Source: an uncultured Mycoplasmatota bacterium
Lineage (GTDB): Bacteria > Bacillota_I > Bacilli_A > RF39 > UBA660
Reading direction: 5' to 3'
Assembly (NCBI GenBank): GCA_900546275.1
Contig: URCH01000005.1
Span: 7,913-71,912, forward strand
DNA length: 64,000 nt
Positions 54,105-60,877 of this stretch are shown piece by piece. Within the stretch, counting starts at the first letter, position 1. Each line of letters starts with the position of its first letter. A program made the translations under genes and the position numbers. The notes below the pieces were generated by a model. That model was not told the origin of the DNA. It saw nothing but the letters and a program-made list of their open reading frames with translations, and made no database searches.

Positions 54105-54527
54105 TTAAATGCATTCTACAAATGTATCAGATAAGCATCTTAATGCACAGCAACAGTTTAGATTCATTGTAAAGAAAGAATTAGTTGTTATGTATGGTAT
54201 ATTTGTTTGAGAACTATCAGGATTAGGAGCTAATACTCTAAAAGTAGCACAACATCCATCAAGTTTTTCAATTCTAAATACACTAGATGTTGTGGCAGTT
54301 TCTTCTTTTTCTATAGGCATACTCCATGGTGTACCATTACCACAACAAGTGTATAACATTACTGGTCTAGTATTGCAACTAACTGTTGAAACAGAACATC
54401 CTAGAAATCCTCTATCACAAGTATCTAAACAGCAACTTCCACAATCAGCATTTTTTTGAAGAATTAAAATTACTTTTAATATTTCATTTATGCATTGACA
54501 TTCGTTAGAATTATCATTATTACACAT
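54105..54527 (-). CDS. cotZ: CotZ/CotY-family spore coat protein
   Basis: 140 residues from the ATG at 54527 (a GGAGGGG site lies eight bases upstream; a GTG three codons earlier overlaps it). Cysteine-rich: clusters include NECQC near residue 9, CGSCC, TCCGNGTPW, LDGCCATFRVL and LNCCCALRCL. This is the pattern of CotZ/CotY/ExsY, which crosslink the outer coat or crust and the exosporium. Typical positions of the Val-Phe-Arg-Ile-Glu and Cys-Cys motifs before the C-terminus are kept. The upstream sequence has ATATGTTA about 50 bases ahead, loosely like a sigma-K or sigma-E -10. Presence of this gene, a YutH-like gene and a collagen-like gene suggests sporulation. Confidence 0.8.
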   Translation of the reverse strand: MCNNDNSNECQCINEILKVILILQKNADCGSCCLDTCDRGFLGCSVSTVSCNTRPVMLYTCCGNGTPWSMPIEKEETATTSSVFRIEKLDGCCATFRVLAPNPDSSQTNIPYITTNSFFTMNLNCCCALRCLSDTFVECI

Positions 54528-54676
54528 ATAATCCACCCCTCCATTTTGTTTCTAATATAACATATTCATTAAAGATAAATGAGTGTGAATTAAAAACCTA
54601 TTTTTATTAATATTTTCTATTGTAAAAATAAAATTTTTGTTTTATAATTATAGCAGAATAAAAGGAGGGTATATTT

Positions 54677-55372
54677 GTGAATAATAATATGAATGATATC
54701 TTATTAAAGAATGAGTTAGGAGAAAGTGCGACAGCAAAGGTTTTGAAACTTTTTAAATATAATGATGAAATATATATGTTGTACACATTAAATGAAATAG
54801 ATCCATCAAATTATATAAAATTATATGGAGTAAAATTGACAATGAATCCATCAACAAATCAAATATCTGCTTCTATGATAGATGATTCTGTATGGGGAAG
54901 TATTGTTTCTTTAATAAAAGAAATGGTTAAACCAGTACAGGAAAGAACAAACAATAATTTTATAGATTTGGATTCAAGAAATTTGACTTCTGTTGATTTG
55001 ATTTCAAAAAGAATTTTCAAAATTAATAAAGATATGGCAGATTTGATTGTAAAAAATTCAACTTTACAACAACAAATTACTAATAATTCTAATCAACCTG
55101 TTCAAACTGTTCAATCTGAGCAAATAATAAATACTTCAAATATGGTAGCTCCATCTATGGAAACACAAACAAACTTAAATGCAACGTCAGCACAAGCTTC
55201 AACAGAGCAAATTCCAAGTAGCCAAAATAATTTGAATCAAAATCAGGTCTCACAAGAGTTAGATTATAAGGCATTATATGAAGAGCAAACAAAAAACATT
55301 GAAACCTTAATGCAAGAAATAAATAGTTTGAAAAATAAATTATCTGCTATTGAAAATATATTAAAGGGTTAA
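54677..55372 (+). CDS. DUF1292-like protein with coiled-coil tail
   Basis: 231 residues beginning at GTG 54677, seven bases after GGAGGG; ATG 54689 is an alternative. The N-terminal 65 residues (LKNELGESATAKVLKLFKYNDEIYMLYTLNE) resemble the small beta-rich DUF1292 module of Firmicutes. A helical stretch follows, then a Gln/Asn/Ser/Thr-rich linker (about 125-185), then a C-terminal coiled coil (ALYEEQTKNIETLMQEINSLKNK). No membrane segment. It lies between two sporulation-type genes, divergent from cotZ and 47 bases before the YutH-like gene, so a coat-associated role is plausible. The family assignment is weak. Confidence 0.6.
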   Translation: MNNNMNDILLKNELGESATAKVLKLFKYNDEIYMLYTLNEIDPSNYIKLYGVKLTMNPSTNQISASMIDDSVWGSIVSLIKEMVKPVQERTNNNFIDLDSRNLTSVDLISKRIFKINKDMADLIVKNSTLQQQITNNSNQPVQTVQSEQIINTSNMVAPSMETQTNLNATSAQASTEQIPSSQNNLNQNQVSQELDYKALYEEQTKNIETLMQEINSLKNKLSAIENILKG

Positions 55373-55419
55373 CACATAAGTTTAACTCTTTTTTCATAGA
55401 ATTTTATAGAGGTGAATAT

Positions 55420-56352
55420 ATGAAGAATGCAATTAGATATTACTACAACATGAATGTAGATGATATTCACCAAAATAATAAAAATTACAGATTTTATTAC
55501 AATGGATACTTATATGTTTTAACATTATATGAAGATAATATAGAAAAAATAAATGAAATTTATAATATGCATGTAAGCATTTTGCAAACAGGGTTGTACT
55601 GCCATCAGATTATTTTAAATATAGAAAATATGCCATTTACTAAATTGAATGAAAAAAACTATATTTTACTGAAAGTTTTAGCAAATAGCGAACAAGTAAA
55701 CAAAAAAATTGATCTAGATGATATTATTTATTTTTCCAAATCATACGTTTTTCAAAAAAATAATAATATCGCAAAAAAGAGTTGGATAGATTTGTGGGGT
55801 GCAAAGACAGACTATATTGAGTATCAAATTAATCAATTTGGAATAAAATATCCCGTAATTAGTGAGGGGGCAAGTTATTATATAGGTATGGCAGAGAATG
55901 CTATATCATATTTGGCTAATAATAAGTTAAATGAAGAATTAGCCTATTGCATTGCACATAGAAGATTAAACATAAATTCGACTTTGTATGATTTATATAA
56001 TCCAATTAATTTTATTGTTGATTATTCTGTCAGAGACGTCTGTGAATATGCTAAAAATGTATTTTTTGATAATAAAGAAAAATCATATATGGTATATGAT
56101 TATATAAAAAGTGCAGGTTTTAATTATGATGAGACTATATTATTGCTTGCAAGATTTTTGTATCCTACATATTATTTTGATATGATTCAAGATTGTATTT
56201 ACAATAAGAAGCAAGAAAATGATTTATGGGAATGTATTAGAAAATATGTTTCGAAGGTTGATGAATATGAAGCATATTTAAAAAATATTTTTGAATACTT
56301 TAGCCAGGTTTACAACATAGAATTAGTAGAATGGATAATTACAAAAAAATAA
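55420..56352 (+). CDS. YutH-like spore coat protein (kinase-fold family)
   Basis: 310 residues. Sequence landmarks of the Bacillus YutH/CotS group are present in order: the kinase-like N-lobe; then KSWIDLWGAKTDYIEYQI (W-x-x-LW-x-x-x-D-x-E); AENAISYLANN; HRRLNINSTLYDLYNPINF; DYSVRDVCEYAKNV; and LLLARFLYPTYYFDMI. This family has a eukaryotic-type kinase fold but usually lacks clear catalytic residues and sits in the spore coat. I see no DFG-type motif, so it is probably a pseudokinase or a scaffold. AGAGGTG precedes the ATG. Possibly co-expressed with the gene upstream. Confidence 0.72.
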   Translation: MKNAIRYYYNMNVDDIHQNNKNYRFYYNGYLYVLTLYEDNIEKINEIYNMHVSILQTGLYCHQIILNIENMPFTKLNEKNYILLKVLANSEQVNKKIDLDDIIYFSKSYVFQKNNNIAKKSWIDLWGAKTDYIEYQINQFGIKYPVISEGASYYIGMAENAISYLANNKLNEELAYCIAHRRLNINSTLYDLYNPINFIVDYSVRDVCEYAKNVFFDNKEKSYMVYDYIKSAGFNYDETILLLARFLYPTYYFDMIQDCIYNKKQENDLWECIRKYVSKVDEYEAYLKNIFEYFSQVYNIELVEWIITKK

Positions 56353-56369
56353 AACATGTATTACAGTTG

Positions 56370-56603
56370 TTAATCCATGTTATTGATGTTTATGACTTGT
56401 TTGACTTGTGGGACCTCTTCTTTTATAGCGTCTTCGATTACGTCTTTTACAGTAAAATCGATCAAATGACAATTTGAACATGCACCCATCATTTTAATAT
56501 ATACTATATTGTCTTCATATTTTACAAATTCTATATCCCCACCATCATTTATTAAGAAGGGACGTATTTTGTCAATTACATCGATTATTTTTTCTTTTTC
56601 CAT
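56370..56603 (-). CDS. NifU-like C-terminal domain iron-sulfur protein
   Basis: 77 residues consisting only of the NifU C-terminal domain. The motif GACSNCHLIDFTVK supplies the CxxC pair that holds a transient Fe-S cluster, and IRPFLINDGGDIEFV is the other conserved stretch. Small stand-alone NifU/Nfu proteins act as scaffolds or carriers that deliver clusters to target enzymes in the cytoplasm. AAAGGTG lies before the ATG. It stands alone on the minus strand and converges on the YutH-like gene. The gap of 194 bases to the S1-domain gene shows nothing further. Confidence 0.93.
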   Translation of the reverse strand: MEKEKIIDVIDKIRPFLINDGGDIEFVKYEDNIVYIKMMGACSNCHLIDFTVKDVIEDAIKEEVPQVKQVININNMD

Positions 56604-56797
56604 AATATTATCACCTTTTTCTGAAATATTTCATTCTAATTATACATCAAAATATTAAATTAGCAAAGAGTAATTATTATTTCAATTATATTATTATATG
56701 TTATTATTTTTTTTATATTTTTATAGTGTACTTGTTTTTTACTATAATTTACATATTAAATCATACGTGTTATAATTTAAACGGAGTGTGATTTTAT

Positions 56798-57142
56798 ATG
56801 AAATATAAAATTGGAAAAATAATAAAAGGAACTGTGAGTGGAATTGAAAATTATGGAATTTTTGTTTCGTTTGATCAGCTTTATAGTGGGATGATACATA
56901 TTTCCGAAATATCCAACGATTTTGTTAAAAACATACATAACATAGTCAGAGTTGGTGATATTATATATGTTAAAATAATAGATATAGATGAAAAAATGAA
57001 CCATTTATCTTTAAGTATAAAAGATATAAATTATAAGGATACTAGTTTTCAACGTAAGAGAAAAATAAATGAAACAAGTCTCGGATTCACTACTTTGAAG
57101 AGTAATTTGCCAGACTGGATAAAAGAAAGTTTAAAAAAATAA
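56798..57142 (+). CDS. S1-domain RNA-binding protein (YugI/CvfD type)
   Basis: 114 residues. A single S1 motif fills residues 1-75 (KIGKIIKGTVSGIENYGIFVSF, then SGMIHISEI and VGDIIYVKIIDID), followed by a short basic tail (RKRKINETSLGFTTLKSNL). This size and tail are those of the general stress protein 13/YugI and CvfD group. They associate with ribosomes or mRNA and affect stress survival and virulence traits. GGAGTG precedes the ATG. It is directly upstream of the tRNA block, which has its own promoter. Confidence 0.9.
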   Translation: MKYKIGKIIKGTVSGIENYGIFVSFDQLYSGMIHISEISNDFVKNIHNIVRVGDIIYVKIIDIDEKMNHLSLSIKDINYKDTSFQRKRKINETSLGFTTLKSNLPDWIKESLKK

Positions 57143-57161
57143 ATAAAATATTATAATTCTA

Positions 57162-57190
57162 TTGACAAATTATTATATAAATGGTATATT
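57162..57190 (+). promoter_or_regulatory. Promoter of the first tRNA operon
   Basis: Perfect TTGACA (57162-57167), 17-bp spacer, TATATT (57185-57190). The first tRNA starts 20 bases downstream. Confidence 0.85.
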
Positions 57191-57209
57191 TAATTACGTC
57201 AATGTTTTT

Positions 57210-57286
57210 GGGCGATTAGCTCAGTTGGTTAGAGCACTTGCCTTACAAGCAAGGGGTCATAGGTTCGAGTCCTATATCGCCCACCA
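57210..57286 (+). tRNA. tRNA-Val (TAC)
   Basis: Full cloverleaf: acceptor stem GGGCGAT/ATCGCCC, anticodon loop CTTACAA with anticodon TAC, T arm ATAGG/CCTAT, encoded CCA. First of five in the unit. Confidence 0.96.
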
Positions 57287-57291
57287 TTAAT

Positions 57292-57367
<76 letters not shown>

Positions 57368-57374
57368 CTTTAAT

Positions 57375-57458
57375 GGAGGGATAGCGAAGTGGTCAAACGC
57401 GGCAGACTGTAAATCTGTTCCTTCGGGTTCAATGGTTCAAATCCATTTCCCTCCACCA
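57375..57458 (+). tRNA. tRNA-Tyr (GTA)
   Basis: Acceptor GGAGGGA/TCCCTCC, anticodon loop CTGTAAA (GTA), long variable arm (class II), encoded CCA. Confidence 0.95.
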
Positions 57459-57473
57459 TTTCTTAGGTTAGAT

Positions 57474-57548
57474 TGCCTCGTAGCCAAGCGGTAAGGCACC
57501 ACACTTTGACTGTGGCATGCGCTAGTTCGAATCTAGCCGAGGCAGCCA
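57474..57548 (+). tRNA. tRNA-Gln (TTG)
   Basis: Acceptor TGCCTCG/CGAGGCA, anticodon loop CTTTGAC (TTG), discriminator G, encoded CCA. Confidence 0.95.
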
Positions 57549-57557
57549 CTATATTAT

Positions 57558-57633
57558 GTCCCGTTAGCTCAGTTGGTAGAGCATTTGACTTTTAATCAAA
57601 GGGTCACAGATTCGAGTTCTGTACGGGACACCA
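57558..57633 (+). tRNA. tRNA-Lys (TTT)
   Basis: Acceptor GTCCCGT/ACGGGAC, anticodon loop CTTTTAA (TTT), encoded CCA. Last gene of the first unit. Confidence 0.96.
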
Positions 57634-57645
57634 TTTTGTAAGTTT

Positions 57646-57677
57646 ACCTTCAATAATTAGTATTGAAGGTTCTTTTT
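57646..57677 (+). terminator. Terminator of the first tRNA operon
   Basis: ACCTTCAATA (57646-57655) and TATTGAAGGT (57661-57670) pair perfectly over a 5-nt loop, followed by a T-run. Confidence 0.9.
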
Positions 57678-57719
57678 TACTAAAAAAAGTTATTTTTTGA
57701 AAAAAATAGTAAAAAACTA

Positions 57720-57748
57720 TTGCCAAAAGCAATAAGATGTAATATAAT
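57720..57748 (+). promoter_or_regulatory. Promoter of the second tRNA operon
   Basis: TTGCCA (57720-57725), 17-bp spacer, perfect TATAAT (57743-57748). First tRNA starts 37 bases downstream. Confidence 0.8.
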
Positions 57749-57785
57749 TAAATAGTCTTATATTTATATGTAAGAATTGAACGAT

Positions 57786-57874
57786 GCCTGAGTGGCGGAA
57801 TTGGTAGACGCACAGGACTTAAAATCCTGCGAAGGTCATACTTCATGCCGGTTCAAGTCCGGCCTTAGGCACCA
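57786..57874 (+). tRNA. tRNA-Leu (TAA)
   Basis: Acceptor GCCTGAG/CTTAGGC (one G-U), anticodon loop CTTAAAA (TAA), long variable arm, encoded CCA. Confidence 0.95.
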
Positions 57875-57903
57875 TTTATTTTTTTATTGAATGTTTAGGT
57901 TTT

Positions 57904-57994
57904 GGAGAAATACCCAAGTCTGGTTGAAGGGACCGGTCTTGAAAACCGGGAGGTCGGAAACGGCGCGGGGGTTCGAATCCCTCTTTCTCCGCCA
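57904..57994 (+). tRNA. tRNA-Ser (TGA)
   Basis: Acceptor GGAGAAA/TTTCTCC, anticodon loop CTTGAAA (TGA), long GC-rich variable arm, discriminator G, encoded CCA. Confidence 0.95.
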
Positions 57995-58016
57995 TTCATA
58001 GTTTTTATTATAATAT

Positions 58017-58093
<77 letters not shown>

Positions 58094-58097
58094 TAAT

Positions 58098-58173
58098 GGT
58101 TCCGTGGTGTAGCGGTTATCACGTCTGCCTGTCACGCAGAAGATCGCGAGTTCGATTCTCGTCGGAACCGCCA
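58098..58173 (+). tRNA. tRNA-Asp (GTC)
   Basis: Acceptor GGTTCCG/CGGAACC, anticodon loop CTGTCAC (GTC), discriminator G, encoded CCA. Confidence 0.95.
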
Positions 58174-58180
58174 TTTATTT

Positions 58181-58256
58181 GGCTTCATAGCTCAGTCGGT
58201 AGAGCAAAGGACTGAAAATCCTTGTGTCATTGGTTCGATTCCAATTGAAGCCACCA
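58181..58256 (+). tRNA. tRNA-Phe (GAA)
   Basis: Acceptor GGCTTCA/TGAAGCC, anticodon loop CTGAAAA (GAA), encoded CCA. Confidence 0.95.
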
Positions 58257-58294
58257 TATAAGATTATATTAGGTGTGTACCCAATAGTTAAGAT

Positions 58295-58371
58295 GCGCTC
58301 GTAGCTCAGCTGGATAGAGTATTTGGCTACGAACCAAAAGGTCAGGGGTTCGAATCCCTTCGGGCGCACCA
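58295..58371 (+). tRNA. tRNA-Arg (ACG)
   Basis: Acceptor GCGCTCG/CGGGCGC (one T-G pair), anticodon loop CTACGAA (ACG), encoded CCA. The A34 is normally edited to inosine by TadA, which is not encoded in this window. Confidence 0.95.
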
Positions 58372-58377
58372 TTTTAA

Positions 58378-58454
58378 CGGGAAATGGCTCAACTTGGTAG
58401 AGCACTTGGTTTGGGACCAAGGGGTTGCAGGTTCAAATCCTGTTTTCCCGACCA
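58378..58454 (+). tRNA. tRNA-Pro (TGG)
   Basis: Acceptor CGGGAAA/TTTCCCG, anticodon loop TTTGGGA (TGG), encoded CCA. Last of seven in the second unit. Confidence 0.95.
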
Positions 58455-58518
58455 CGTTGATTTTAAATTCTTATGAAAATAGGAATTTTTTTTTGATATT
58501 TTATATTAAAAAGCAATA

Positions 58519-59259
58519 TCAGTCTATGGATATTTCTTTAAATAATTTTCCTATTTCATATTTATTAATACAAAATTTTGTTCCATGATCGTATAATTGA
58601 CCAAATTTTTTGCCAGACTTATATATTCCAATTGAAAAACATACTCTAATTTTATTTTTATTTATTAATTCTAAAAAATTATTAAAACTTTTTAGTTTAT
58701 AATATTTTATAGTATTATATTTAAAATATAATTTACCGTTAATAATTGTTTTTTCTGCATATATAATTGCAATTTTATTTAATTTTCTTTCTAATTTTTC
58801 TTTTAACATATTAAAGCTCCAGCTTGTTTTGTTATCAATTAAATTTAAGTTAGAATCATATACATTTAATTCAATCACATTTTCTTTATAGTTGATGTAT
58901 AACTTAAAATATAAGTTATTAAATTCATTTATTTTTAATTTTGAATATACTGAGGTTTGGAATATATTATAGTTTGGAAAATCTTTATCTGAATATCCGT
59001 ATTCATCGCTTATTCGCTTTATTTCATATAAAAAACTATCTGGAGTTGCATTAAAAAGTGAAATGTACTTTTCTTTGTTGCTATATTTTACTTTTAATTC
59101 TATATCTTTAAAATCAGGAATTTCGAAATTGTTAGTTTGTATATTTAATAATTTTTCAAAAGTTATTCCTCCTGCTCCATTTCCATTTCCTTGACTCAAA
59201 ATCCAACCGTTATTTTTTATTTTGTTGAATTTTTTATTTAATTCAAAAAATGTTTTCAA
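58519..59259 (-). CDS. MvaI/BcnI-like restriction endonuclease (MutH-type fold)
   Basis: 246 residues, apparently starting at TTG 59259 behind AAAGGATGAT. The motif series is that of the MvaI/BcnI family: GNGAGGITFEKLLNI, where the Glu begins the active site, then NNFEIPDFKDIELKVKY, which contains the D-x(n)-E-L-K catalytic centre. The family cuts short degenerate sites (such as CCWGG/CCSGG) as a monomer and shares a fold with MutH and Sau3AI. No methyltransferase, specificity subunit or controller gene is next to it. It may be a solitary nuclease, a methyl-directed enzyme, or part of a split system. Placed directly after a tRNA array, a frequent integration site. Base composition is not distinct from neighbours. 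Confidence 0.8.
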   Translation of the reverse strand: MKTFFELNKKFNKIKNNGWILSQGNGNGAGGITFEKLLNIQTNNFEIPDFKDIELKVKYSNKEKYISLFNATPDSFLYEIKRISDEYGYSDKDFPNYNIFQTSVYSKLKINEFNNLYFKLYINYKENVIELNVYDSNLNLIDNKTSWSFNMLKEKLERKLNKIAIIYAEKTIINGKLYFKYNTIKYYKLKSFNNFLELINKNKIRVCFSIGIYKSGKKFGQLYDHGTKFCINKYEIGKLFKEISID

Positions 59260-59365
59260 TATATCATCCTTTCTTTTGTTACTACTAATAATATACTTTG
59301 TTTTTGTATAATTTCCTTTTATTAAATTTAAAGTTAGCTAATTGAAAACAGAAGAGCTATAAAAA

Positions 59366-59397
59366 AATTACTTTTTAATGCAAAGTAATTTTTTGTT
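59366..59397 (-). terminator. Terminator of the CotH-VTC-DUF4956 operon
   Basis: AAATTACTTT (59366-59375) and AAAGTAATTT (59382-59391) pair perfectly. Read on the minus strand it is followed by a T-run. It lies just after the stop of the DUF4956 gene; the plus-strand side is T-rich too, so it is bidirectional. Confidence 0.75.
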
Positions 59398-59398
59398 T

Positions 59399-60067
59399 CT
59401 ATGCTCCAAAATCATTTTGATAACTTATTAAATTTACGCTATCAATGCCTTCGACTTCTTTGAATATATCCATAAGTTTTAAAGAATTTTTATCTGATAT
59501 TTCAAAAGACAATTCAACCTTATCTTTTGTGATTGATTTGCTTTTAATTTTATGTTTTGGAATTTTTTCTATCATTTTTCCTATTTTAGCATCTATCCTA
59601 GAGTCATATCTAAGTATCATTAAGTATTGCGAATTTGCTTTAAATCCCAAAATATAACTAACATAATATAATAAACCTAAAGCAACAGAACTTATTATTG
59701 CTATTAAATATAACCCAGCCCCAGCCATTATACCAGCTGTTATTCCCCAAAACATAAATCCAGTGTCGACAGGCTCTTTAACAGCGGTTCTAAATCTAAC
59801 GATTGATAAGGCACCAACCATTCCAAGTGAGAGTGCTAAATTAGAGTTAATTGTTCTAATTATAAGCGCTGTAACCATTGCAAGTAGTATTATACATAGG
59901 GAAAATGATTTTGAGTAAACAACACCACTGTAAGTTTTTTTATAAATGTAAATTATAAAAATTCCAATTATAAATGCAGTTATAAGTGACAATACTATTT
60001 TATCTATTGATATTGTTCCTGTAAATTCATTTATAACACTTTTTTTTACTAAATCAACAAAATTCAT
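59399..60067 (-). CDS. DUF4956 family membrane protein
   Basis: 222 residues with an N-terminal amphipathic helix and four membrane helices, then an 80-residue cytoplasmic domain. Hallmarks are SLALSLGMVGALSIVRFRTAVKEPVDTGFMF between the second and third helices, the family's most conserved block (here split: GMVGALSIVRFR and AVKEPVDTGFMFWG). The tail ends with an alpha/beta segment KLMDIFKEVEGIDSVNLISY, like a MgtC-type ferredoxin fold. DUF4956 genes occur next to VTC-domain and CotH genes in many bacteria, as here. It is last in that operon (110 bases after the VTC gene). Suggested but unproven role: membrane partner of polyphosphate synthesis or transport. AAAAGGAG precedes the ATG. Confidence 0.88.
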   Translation of the reverse strand: MNFVDLVKKSVINEFTGTISIDKIVLSLITAFIIGIFIIYIYKKTYSGVVYSKSFSLCIILLAMVTALIIRTINSNLALSLGMVGALSIVRFRTAVKEPVDTGFMFWGITAGIMAGAGLYLIAIISSVALGLLYYVSYILGFKANSQYLMILRYDSRIDAKIGKMIEKIPKHKIKSKSITKDKVELSFEISDKNSLKLMDIFKEVEGIDSVNLISYQNDFGA

Positions 60068-60177
60068 AAATCTTTAAATCTCCTTTTCAAATGTTTTATT
60101 ATTTTTTAATATATCTAATATAATTATCTATTATTTTATTATATAAATCAATGATTTTTACGAATTTTAATAAATAT

Positions 60178-60873
60178 TTATTTTATACTTCTACAAAGTG
60201 CAAATTTTGATACTGCTTGTCTATACATTGGAATTGTTTGCAAAATTATAGAAATATGTTCTGGTAAAACTTCATTAAATTTAACTTCTAAAACTACTTC
60301 ATCATTATCAATAACATCGTATGTAATTCTATCCATATTAAATAAATTACAATTATATAGTCCTGATTTTATTTTTTCATCGAAAGTTATCCGTACTTCG
60401 GAAATGGGGTATGTATAAGCAAGGCGTTTATAATCAACAATTACAGAAGGCTTTAATCCAAACACTTTGATATCAGTGATAAATTCTTTCATCAAACTGT
60501 GGTTAAGTAATTCTTTATCAATATTATCAAATTGATTTGTTAATAAATTGATACAATTTTCTTTACTTATTTTTAGTTGATCCTTTGAGGTCATATTATT
60601 ATGTTTCCATTTTCTTTCTAATCGTATAAAAGAGGAATCATTGTTATACATTCTTATTCTATATTTTTTTCTGTATAGGACACCATCAATTTTTTCATAA
60701 TAAGCTGTTGAATTGATATCATCGAAATACAAACTTCTTATAAAGTAGGTGTTATCTAAATTTACAGAATTTTTATCGATATCCATAGCAAGCGCTAGTC
60801 TTTGTTTTAAAACCAAACTCATTTGTTTACTTATTATGAATTTTATTTCATGTCTATATTTTCTTGTATTCAT
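60178..60873 (-). CDS. VTC-domain polyphosphate polymerase family protein
   Basis: 231 residues from the ATG at 60873, chosen over an overlapping upstream TTG because GGTGAT lies in front. A single VTC domain (CYTH/TTM-tunnel fold). It has the basic strands YRHEIKFIIS near the start, RSLYFDD, KYRIRMYNNDSSFIRLERKWK, VIVDYKRLAY and VEVRITFDEKI-type segments, with Arg/Lys and Glu residues lining the tunnel in alternating order. Relatives make polyphosphate from ATP inside the cell. Fused or neighbouring membrane proteins are usually needed for export; DUF4956 next door is the likely one. The start is five bases after the CotH stop codon, so the three genes form one operon. Confidence 0.88.
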   Translation of the reverse strand: MNTRKYRHEIKFIISKQMSLVLKQRLALAMDIDKNSVNLDNTYFIRSLYFDDINSTAYYEKIDGVLYRKKYRIRMYNNDSSFIRLERKWKHNNMTSKDQLKISKENCINLLTNQFDNIDKELLNHSLMKEFITDIKVFGLKPSVIVDYKRLAYTYPISEVRITFDEKIKSGLYNCNLFNMDRITYDVIDNDEVVLEVKFNEVLPEHISIILQTIPMYRQAVSKFALCRSIK

Positions 60874-60877
60874 ATAT

